Shown: in pieces, positions 6,497-11,496 of the stretch
How the letters are laid out: the number at the start of each line of letters is the position of its first letter
Position numbering within the stretch: position 1 is the stretch's first letter
Source of the DNA: Candidatus Methanophagales archaeon
GTDB lineage: Archaea > Halobacteriota > Syntropharchaeia > Alkanophagales > Methanospirareceae
NCBI GenBank assembly: GCA_014061035.1
Contig: JACGMN010000054.1
Span: 1-11,496, forward strand
Reading direction: 5' to 3'
Length of the DNA stretch: 11,496 bases
The notes under the pieces: generated by a model
Told to the model about the DNA's origin: nothing
Seen by the model: only the letters and a program-made list of their open reading frames with translations
Database searches by the model: none
Position numbers and translations under genes: made by a program

Positions 6497-6859
6497 ATGG
6501 TAACAGCAGCAGAAATATTATTATCGCCACCGGTGGCATTTGTGGTATTTTTGATTGTAGGTTATGCCATATTTGCGGTAGGCGGAAGATTGGCACCGAG
6601 GGTTGAGCAAGCAAAAGGAACGTTGGCGGCGTATGCATGTGGTGAAGATATACCAGGGACGAAGATTCAACCAACGTATAGATTATATCACGTGGGGATC
6701 GCTTTCACAGTGCTTCACGTTGCTGCATTGGTAATAGCGACGATGCCATTAGCATTAGTAGATGAATTACTCGTAGCTGTAGTTGCGGTAGGTCTAATGT
6801 TTTTAGGTGTCGCGGTAGCGTCTTTGATTGTCTTACAGAGTGGAGGTATAAGAACGTAA
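6497..6859 (+). CDS. Divergent NuoA-like membrane subunit
   Basis: A 120-residue protein with three predicted helices (about 10-30, 66-84, 90-113). It carries the NuoA-like loop YACGEDIPGTKIQPTYRLYH (46-65), including the Cys48-Gly-Glu that corresponds to the 'YECG' loop of NuoA/FpoA. After the loop, however, it lacks the NuoA helix-2 signature 'FDVE' and reads FTVLHVAALVIATMP instead. It is therefore a divergent member and the acidic residue of that helix is missing; Asp89/Glu90 occur later. It sits in the operon position of FpoA/FqoA, nine bases after the M gene and one base before the small subunit. The likely role is structural: clamping NuoH to J/K and lining the catalytic cavity. The assignment relies on the loop, the size and the position. 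Confidence 0.7.
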   Translation: MVTAAEILLSPPVAFVVFLIVGYAIFAVGGRLAPRVEQAKGTLAAYACGEDIPGTKIQPTYRLYHVGIAFTVLHVAALVIATMPLALVDELLVAVVAVGLMFLGVAVASLIVLQSGGIRT

Positions 6860-6860
6860 A

Positions 6861-7283
6861 ATGGACTTAGTAAAGTGGGCTCGGATAAAGTCGCCGTGGG
6901 TATTACATCTGAATACGGGTGGATGTAATGGGTGTGATATAGAAGTATTAGCGGCATTGATGCCAAGGTCTGACGTGGAACGATTTGGTATTTTGCTACA
7001 GGGATCACCAAGACATGCTGATCTAATCGTATGCCAGGGTCCAATTACAAAGCAAATGAGAGATCGGGTAGTAAGAATATATGAACAAGTGCCCGAGCCG
7101 AAATTTGTGATGGCGATAGGCTCGTGTGCATGTACAGCGGGAGTCTTCCAGGGTTGTTATAACGTTCTTGGTGGGATAGATAAGGCTATTCCCGTCGATG
7201 TTTATGTGCCTGGCTGCCCACCCAACCCAGCAGCGATAGTAGATGGAGTAATGAAACTTCTAACAAAACTAAAGGAGAGTTAA
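6861..7283 (+). CDS. Group 4 [NiFe] hydrogenase small subunit (NuoB/HycG/EchC family)
   Basis: A 140-residue electron-transfer subunit holding the single [4Fe-4S] cluster next to the active site. The four ligands are C22 and C25 (NTGGCNGCDIEV), C89 (AIGSCACTAG) and C119 (YVPGCPPNP). The C-x2-C spacing in GCNGCD is the form found in group 4 hydrogenases (Ech, HycG, HyfI, Mbh). Complex I NuoB and, as I recall, FpoB carry an adjacent Cys-Cys pair. This is one of the two catalytic-core signs that the operon encodes a hydrogenase. The protein lacks any twin-arginine signal or the long C-terminal cluster domain of uptake hydrogenases, fitting a cytoplasm-facing peripheral arm. GGAGGT lies 13 bases upstream. 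Its TAA shares one base with the ATG of the next gene. Confidence 0.92.
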   Translation: MDLVKWARIKSPWVLHLNTGGCNGCDIEVLAALMPRSDVERFGILLQGSPRHADLIVCQGPITKQMRDRVVRIYEQVPEPKFVMAIGSCACTAGVFQGCYNVLGGIDKAIPVDVYVPGCPPNPAAIVDGVMKLLTKLKES

Positions 7284-7831
7284 TGAGAGAAATGGAAATA
7301 GAGACGGAAACTGGCAATCTGGAGAAGGAAGAAAGAATAAAAGCGGAAGTGGTGGGTAAACTGGGCGACAAAGTTGAAAAGGTGGAGATACCAAGAGAGA
7401 GAAGAATGTTTATTTACGTTAAGAGAAAGGAGTCTTTTAAAGATGTCGTTAAATTTTTGAAGGATTGGTTAGGGATAATACACGTATCAGCGATTACCGG
7501 GTTAGACGTAGGCGATAAGTTTGAAGTTTTGTATCATTTATTCTCGTATGGTAAGGAAAAAGAAGGAGTTGAAGTTACTGTAAAGGTTTCACTGCCAAAA
7601 ACTGATCCTAAAATCGATTCTATCGTTGATCTCCTGCCGGGCGCGGTTCTTTATGAGAGAGAAAATCATGACATGTTTGGAATTGTTCCTGAAGGGCATC
7701 CTGATTTACGGCCTTTACTTTTACCCGATGACTGGGCTGAGACGGGGGGTCATCCATTGAGGAAAGATTGGGTAGAAGAAAAGGAAAAGGAGAAGGAAAA
7801 GGAAAAGGAGAAGGAAGGAAGAGGGGAGTGA
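7283..7831 (+). CDS. NuoC/HycE-N-like 30 kDa-type subunit
   Basis: A 182-residue soluble subunit. The core (about 35-162) follows the NuoC pattern: HVSAITGLDVGDKFEVLYHL, then LPGAVLYERENHDMFGI, EGHPDLRPLLLPDDW and GHPLRKDW, the standard C-terminal signature of the family. It bridges the small and large subunits in complex I and in group 4 hydrogenases. In HycE and HyfG this domain is fused to the large subunit; here it is separate. The first 33 residues are charged. The last 17 or so residues are an almost pure Lys-Glu repeat encoded by a tandem duplication, unusual for the family and probably a flexible tail. AAGGAG lies five bases before the ATG, which overlaps the previous stop as TAATG. 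Confidence 0.9.
   Translation: MREMEIETETGNLEKEERIKAEVVGKLGDKVEKVEIPRERRMFIYVKRKESFKDVVKFLKDWLGIIHVSAITGLDVGDKFEVLYHLFSYGKEKEGVEVTVKVSLPKTDPKIDSIVDLLPGAVLYERENHDMFGIVPEGHPDLRPLLLPDDWAETGGHPLRKDWVEEKEKEKEKEKEKEGRGE
7774..7828 (+). repeat. 55-base purine run with a perfect 2 x 18 bp tandem repeat
   Basis: All bases from 7774 to 7828 on the plus strand are A or G. Within the run, the 18-mer AAGGAAAAGGAGAAGGAA occurs twice in succession (7781-7798 and 7799-7816). It is read in frame as KEKEKE units at the C-terminus of the NuoC-like protein. Such a run is prone to slippage, so tail length may vary between strains. Confidence 0.9.
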
Positions 7832-7841
7832 AGAAAAGACA

Positions 7842-9038
7842 ATGCCGAAAGTTACAATACCTGTAGGACCACAACATCCTGCGTTGAAAGAACCGATAAA
7901 TTTTATGGTGAGTGTGGATGGTGAGACAATTGTAGATGCAGATATGAATCTTGCATATTCGCATAGAGGAATAGAGAAGTTGGCGGAATCGAAGACTTAC
8001 CTCCAGAATATATACCTTGTAGAGAGAATCTGTGGAATTTGTTCTCATACACATACAACTTGCTTCGTACAAGGCGTCGAGGAATTGATGGGTATAGAGG
8101 TCCCGGAAAGAGGTCTTTACATAAGAACTCTCGTTGCCGAGCTTGAAAGGATTCATAGTCATTTACTCTGGACAGGAGTTGCAGGTCACGAGATAGGATT
8201 CGATACGCTCTTCATGTATACGTGGCGAGATAGAGAGCTGGCGCTGGACCTCTTAGAGATGATAACCGGGAATAGAGTTAACTACGGAATAAACACGATA
8301 GGTGGTGTGCGAAGGAATATAAAAGCAGGGATGAAGGATCAGATATTGAAACATATAGGCAAATTAGAAGAGAGGGTACAATATTACACTGATATGGCAA
8401 CAACTGAGAGTACGGTATTGTTGAGGGCAGAAGGTGTGGGACATCTCCCGGAGAATGAAGCGAGGAAATTTTGCGCGGTAGGGCCTACCGCAAGAGCATC
8501 AAATATACCGACAGATGTTAGAAAGGAGGATCCGTATGCAGCGTATGAGGAGCTTGATTTCGAGCTTATAACTTCTGATTCATGTGATATCCTTGGTAGA
8601 CTTATTGTAAGAATGCAAGAGATGGTGGAGTCCTGTAAGATGGCGAGACAGTTGATTGAAAATCTACCGTCAGGTCCTATAAGGGCTCCTATGAGCAGGG
8701 AAGTTCCTGCAGGTGAAGTAGTAAGCAGATACGAAGCACCAAGGGGAGAATGTCTGTACTATGTAAAAAGTAATGGCACTTTCTATCCCGAGAGGCTGAA
8801 AGTAAGGGCATCTACGTATGCTAATTGGCCTGCGGTAGTTTATTCCTTAAAAGGTTATTATATCGCAGATATACCACTTATCATTGCTGCAATAGACCCT
8901 TGTATGAGCTGCACATCACGAGTTGCGATATTAGATACAAAGGATGGGAATGAAAGAAAGGTTTTAGATATGGACTATTTGAGAACGTATGGAATAAAAT
9001 GGTATAAAGAACATGGGAGGGGAGTACGGAGAAGATGA
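7842..9038 (+). CDS. Group 4 [NiFe] hydrogenase large subunit (catalytic)
   Basis: A 398-residue NuoD/HycE-family protein that retains a complete [NiFe] site. The N-terminal motif is RICGICSHTHT with C64 and C67. The C-terminal motif is DPCMSCTSR with C354 and C357. FpoD, FqoD and NuoD lack these cysteines, so this is a hydrogenase rather than a quinone- or phenazine-reducing subunit. Other family marks are PVGPQHPALKEP (7-18) and YSHRGIEK (39-46) with Glu45. After R360 there is a 38-residue tail (361-398). In HycE-type enzymes the protein is cut after the Arg/His of this motif once Ni is inserted, so a maturation protease is expected; none is encoded in this window. Predicted reaction: H+ reduction or H2 oxidation on the cytoplasmic side, linked to F420 through the other subunits. 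Its stop overlaps the next start by four bases (ATGA). Confidence 0.95.
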   Translation: MPKVTIPVGPQHPALKEPINFMVSVDGETIVDADMNLAYSHRGIEKLAESKTYLQNIYLVERICGICSHTHTTCFVQGVEELMGIEVPERGLYIRTLVAELERIHSHLLWTGVAGHEIGFDTLFMYTWRDRELALDLLEMITGNRVNYGINTIGGVRRNIKAGMKDQILKHIGKLEERVQYYTDMATTESTVLLRAEGVGHLPENEARKFCAVGPTARASNIPTDVRKEDPYAAYEELDFELITSDSCDILGRLIVRMQEMVESCKMARQLIENLPSGPIRAPMSREVPAGEVVSRYEAPRGECLYYVKSNGTFYPERLKVRASTYANWPAVVYSLKGYYIADIPLIIAAIDPCMSCTSRVAILDTKDGNERKVLDMDYLRTYGIKWYKEHGRGVRRR

Positions 9039-10024
9039 GTGAGATAGTGAATATTCTATTGGCAGTGCTATATCTGCTGGTATTCCCGGGATTTTTGTTC
9101 CTTTTCTTCTACGGGTTATTCTGTGAGTACTTCGATAGGAAGCTATATGCAAGGATGCAGAATAGGGTAGGTCCTCCATTGTTTCAGCCGTTTGCAGACT
9201 TCGTAAAGCTTCTGGCGAAAGAAGACATTATACCTGAGAAAGCAGATAAAGGGATGTTCTCTATAGTACCGCTATTTGCTTTTGCAGGAGTTTTAACAGC
9301 TATTTTGTATATACCGATATGGAGGACTGATGCGGTTCTTTCTTTCGAGGGAGATCTGGTAGTAGTGCTTTTCCTGCTTACTATTCCGTCCTTTGCGCTT
9401 TTCTTTGCGGGTTGGCACTCTACAAATCTTTTCAGCCAGATAGGCGCTGTGAGAACGGTAACGCAGCTATTTGGCTACGAGATACCCTTTTTCTTCGCCT
9501 GCTTAGCGCCTGCGTTGATCATGGGAACCTGGAGCATTTCAGGTATCTTAAGCCAGACGGTGATCCGCCCTGAAGTTCTTATCTTGCTCATATTAGCGTT
9601 CATCATCGCTGTCATTTCGCTCCAGGCAAAGCTGGAAAGGGTACCTTTTGATGCTCCGGAGGCGGAGACGGAAATAGCGGGTGGTTCTTTAGTGGAATAC
9701 ACAGGTAGAAGGCTGGCAATCTTCAGACTTATGTTCAATATAAAGATGGTGATCTGCGCCGCACTCATCACTGCTTTGTTCCTCGGTGGTCCTGTACTGT
9801 TCCCTGCAGTTCCGGGTCCCGAATTTATAGGTTATCTGTTAGGATTCGTTGTTTTCCTTTTAAAAACACTGTTTGTTGTCTTTCTGCTAACTATGATGAG
9901 GACCGTCTTTGCCAGGGTAAGAATAGATCAATTGTTGAAATTCTGCTATGGATGGCTAATACCACTTTCTATCGTTCAATTTCTCTTACTGATACTGGTT
10001 AGAAGTATGGGATGGTTTGCATGA
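9035..10024 (+). CDS. nuoH: NuoH-like membrane anchor subunit
   Basis: A 329-residue, roughly eight-helix protein that docks the peripheral arm to the membrane and starts the ion path. Visible family motifs are DRKLYARMQNRVGPP (34-48), QPFADFVKLLAKEDIIPEKA (51-70) and the cytoplasmic loop ERVPFDAPEAETEIAGG (201-217), rich in the conserved acidic residues E209, E211 and E213. This loop contacts the D and B subunits in complex I and in Mbh-type hydrogenases. Length and motifs are those of a full NuoH/FpoH/HyfC-family protein. It follows the large subunit with an ATGA overlap. A 39-base gap, the largest in the operon, follows it and contains a duplicated stop region. Confidence 0.95.
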   Translation: MSEIVNILLAVLYLLVFPGFLFLFFYGLFCEYFDRKLYARMQNRVGPPLFQPFADFVKLLAKEDIIPEKADKGMFSIVPLFAFAGVLTAILYIPIWRTDAVLSFEGDLVVVLFLLTIPSFALFFAGWHSTNLFSQIGAVRTVTQLFGYEIPFFFACLAPALIMGTWSISGILSQTVIRPEVLILLILAFIIAVISLQAKLERVPFDAPEAETEIAGGSLVEYTGRRLAIFRLMFNIKMVICAALITALFLGGPVLFPAVPGPEFIGYLLGFVVFLLKTLFVVFLLTMMRTVFARVRIDQLLKFCYGWLIPLSIVQFLLLILVRSMGWFA

Positions 10025-10037
10025 TGGATTGCATGAT
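10011..10037 (+). repeat. 12-bp tandem duplication at the end of the NuoH-like gene
   Basis: GATGGTTTGCAT (10011-10022) is followed by GATGGATTGCAT (10023-10034), one mismatch, then GAT. It duplicates the last codons and the stop: Trp-Phe-Ala-TGA is followed by Trp-Ile-Ala-TGA in frame. The second stop is untranslated unless there is readthrough. This accounts for part of the 39-base gap before the next gene. Confidence 0.75.
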
Positions 10038-10063
10038 CAGAAAAAAAGAGGTGTAATGCGAAG

Positions 10064-10480
10064 ATGGTAAGGACAATAGGGTCAATGTTTCCGGAAGCGT
10101 TCCGGCATTTATGGAAAAAAAGAGCAACGGTACTCTATCCATTTGAAAAACTGGAGCTTACTTATAGATACAGAGGTAAGCTCGAATTTTTCGATGAGAG
10201 ATGCAAGGGCTGTAAAGTTTGCGAAGAAGACTGCCCGTCTTTTGCGATGGAGATAAAAGATGAAGGGAAGGAGCAGGATGGGAAGACAAAATTCAGAAGG
10301 ATTTATCATACTGATCGTTGCTTGTTCTGTGGACAGTGTGCGGAATCTTGTATGAGCGAATCAATAATTCTCACAAAGGAGTTTGAGCTCGCGGAATCGG
10401 ATAAAGAGAAGTTTACTATTGAGTCAACCTATTCTACAGAGATTATTGCTAAGGAGAGGGAGGTGAAAGAAGATGGTTGA
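10064..10480 (+). CDS. nuoI: NuoI-like 2x[4Fe-4S] ferredoxin subunit
   Basis: A 138-residue electron-transfer subunit with two ferredoxin-type cluster motifs. The first is C47-x2-C50-x2-C53-x3-C57 (CKGCKVCEEDCP). The second is C86-x2-C89-x2-C92-x3-C96 (CLFCGQCAESC). The N-terminal amphipathic stretch with PFEKLELTYRYRGKLEFF resembles the NuoI/FpoI lead-in that lies on the membrane arm. It should carry electrons between the F420-binding subunit and the small-subunit cluster. The start at 10064 follows GAGGTG (10048-10053); the ATG at 10056 is ruled out because it stops after four codons. The acidic tail of about 35 residues is polar and probably binds a partner subunit. It overlaps the F420-subunit gene by eight bases, which suggests the two are made in a fixed ratio. 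Confidence 0.93.
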   Translation: MVRTIGSMFPEAFRHLWKKRATVLYPFEKLELTYRYRGKLEFFDERCKGCKVCEEDCPSFAMEIKDEGKEQDGKTKFRRIYHTDRCLFCGQCAESCMSESIILTKEFELAESDKEKFTIESTYSTEIIAKEREVKEDG

Positions 10481-11496
10481 AGAGAAGAAAGAGGAGAAAA
10501 AGGAGTATAGGAAGGATTTCAGGGATTTAGAGAAAGAAGTAATAGAGAGAGGCAAATGCTCACTTTGTGGCGCTTGTGTATCTACTTGCTTTACTCACGG
10601 CTATCTTACTATAGACTTAGACAAAGAAATACCGGTGATGAAAGATACGGTAAAATACGAAGATGAAGACGTATGCCCGACAAATTGCGGATACTGCTAT
10701 TATCAATGTCCGAGGGTCGAGGAACCGGAACTGAAGGATACATTTGAAGAGATTTACGCGGTTGTTACTAAAGATGAAGAGATAAGAAAAGTATGTCAGG
10801 ATGGAGGTGTAGTTACTTCTATCTTCGCGTACGTATTAGATGAGGGAATAGTAGAAGGATGTATAACCTCGTCGTACAAGGGGGAATGGATACCGGAAGT
10901 AGTGGTCGCAGAAGATAAACCTACATTGATAAAGAGTGCAGGAACTAGATACACGCCTGCCGTATTGTTGACCGGTTTAGCAGATGCGGTCATGAGGTAT
11001 GATTTTGAGAGTATCGCCCTGGTAGGAACTCCATGTCAGATAACTGCATATAGAAGAATGGTGGTTGAAGGAGCAGGCGCTTATAAACAGGCATCCAAGG
11101 TGAAATTTACGATGGGGTTATTCTGCACAGAGACGTTTATCTACGAGAAGCTAATGAAGGAATATCTTGAACGTGAACTCGGCATAAATATAAGTGAGAT
11201 AACAAAGTTCTCTATTGAGAAAGGTAAGTTTTACGTACACGCGGGTGAAAAAGAGCTGTTGGGTGTGAAAATAGACGAACTGCATGAGTACGTACGAGAA
11301 GGATGCAAGATATGCGAAGATTTTAGCGCGAAGTTCGCTGATATTAGTGTTGGTAGTGTCGGCGCTCCGCCCGGTGTGTCTGCGGTTATAATTCGCACTG
11401 AAGTAGGAAGAGAGATATTTGAAGGTGCAATAGAGAAGGGATATATAGAATCGAGACCGATAGAAGAGGTCAAACCAGGGCTGGTCGCGATAAGGA
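10473..11496 (+). CDS. FpoF/FrhB-family F420-binding subunit (3' end cut by window)
   Basis: The gene runs off the right edge after 341 complete codons, close to the usual full length of FpoF/FqoF proteins as I recall it. Two cluster motifs come first: C29-x2-C32-x2-C35-x3-C39 (CSLCGACVSTC) and C68-x3-C72-x2-C75-x3-C79 (CPTNCGYCYYQCPR). An FrhB/FdhB-type flavin domain follows, with VCQDGGVVTSIFAYVLDEG (107-125), a KSAGTRYTP segment and LVGTPCQITAYRRM, all hallmarks of F420-reducing hydrogenase and dehydrogenase beta subunits. A later CKICEDFSAKFADISVG matches the conserved 'C..C.D....AD...G' region. It would bind FAD and exchange hydride with F420/F420H2, passing electrons to the NuoI-like subunit. 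A Lys/Glu-rich N-terminus of about 15 residues precedes the first motif. It overlaps the NuoI-like gene by eight bases, tying F420 chemistry to this hydrogenase operon. Confidence 0.93.
   Translation, partial: MVEEKKEEKKEYRKDFRDLEKEVIERGKCSLCGACVSTCFTHGYLTIDLDKEIPVMKDTVKYEDEDVCPTNCGYCYYQCPRVEEPELKDTFEEIYAVVTKDEEIRKVCQDGGVVTSIFAYVLDEGIVEGCITSSYKGEWIPEVVVAEDKPTLIKSAGTRYTPAVLLTGLADAVMRYDFESIALVGTPCQITAYRRMVVEGAGAYKQASKVKFTMGLFCTETFIYEKLMKEYLERELGINISEITKFSIEKGKFYVHAGEKELLGVKIDELHEYVREGCKICEDFSAKFADISVGSVGAPPGVSAVIIRTEVGREIFEGAIEKGYIESRPIEEVKPGLVAIR

Noticed and set aside
7620..8162. A 180-codon minus-strand ORF
   Set aside because: It lies entirely opposite the NuoC-like and large-subunit genes, has Phe/Pro-rich shadow composition from the purine tract, and has no SD or recognisable domain.
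2117..10480. Calling it a standard Mbh or other Mrp-linked hydrogenase
   Set aside because: The small MrpB/E/F/G-type subunits are absent, while NuoL with a lateral-helix end, a NuoA-like protein, a NuoI-type subunit and an F420-type subunit are present.
2117..11496. Calling the operon a canonical F420H2 dehydrogenase (Fpo/Fqo)
   Set aside because: Gene order and the FpoF-like subunit fit, but the large subunit keeps all four NiFe cysteines, the small subunit has C-x2-C, and no N subunit is present.

Overview
The window looks archaeal, probably euryarchaeal. The two identifiable promoters are BRE/TATA-type, genes are tightly packed with short Shine-Dalgarno (SD) leaders, AUA and AGA/AGG codons are common, and a coenzyme F420-type subunit is present. 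The gene order J-J-K-L-M-A-B-C-D-H-I-F recalls the F420H2:quinone oxidoreductase (Fqo) order I remember for Archaeoglobus. A methanogen-related, anaerobic alkane- or methane-oxidising, or Archaeoglobus-like archaeon would fit, but I cannot assign a taxon from sequence alone.

Layout. Minus strand, 1-1641: an M24-family Xaa-Pro-type metallopeptidase (472-1641) followed 24 bases downstream by a lipoprotein with a PrcB-like C-terminal domain (1-447, cut by the window edge). Between the two divergent transcription units (1642-2116) lie a minus-strand TATA box and SD for the peptidase, a short ORF that may be its broken N-terminus, a truncated peroxiredoxin pseudogene (1796-2017), and a strong BRE/TATA promoter for the plus-strand operon. 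Plus strand, 2117 to the right edge: one compact operon of twelve genes, nearly all overlapping or separated by 1-12 bases.

The operon encodes a complex I-like membrane machine. The genes in order are two half-size NuoJ/MbhD-E-like subunits, a NuoK-like subunit, NuoL-like and NuoM/HyfB-like antiporter subunits, a divergent NuoA-like subunit, a NuoB-like small subunit, a NuoC-like subunit, a NuoD-like large subunit, NuoH, NuoI and an FpoF/FrhB-type F420 subunit. The key observation is that the large subunit is not a dead-site Fpo/Nuo D protein. It keeps all four [NiFe] cysteines (C64/C67 and C354/C357) and a post-motif C-terminal tail like that of hydrogenases matured by proteolysis. The small subunit carries the hydrogenase-type GCNGCD motif rather than the tandem Cys pair of complex I.

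The simplest reading is an ion-translocating, F420-coupled group 4 [NiFe] hydrogenase. Electrons would pass between F420H2 and H+/H2 through FpoF-like (two [4Fe-4S]), NuoI-like (two [4Fe-4S]) and small-subunit clusters to a NiFe site. NuoH, J, K, L and M would couple this to ion movement. It combines Fpo/Fqo-like gene order and electron input with a hydrogenase active site, which makes it the most interesting system in the window.
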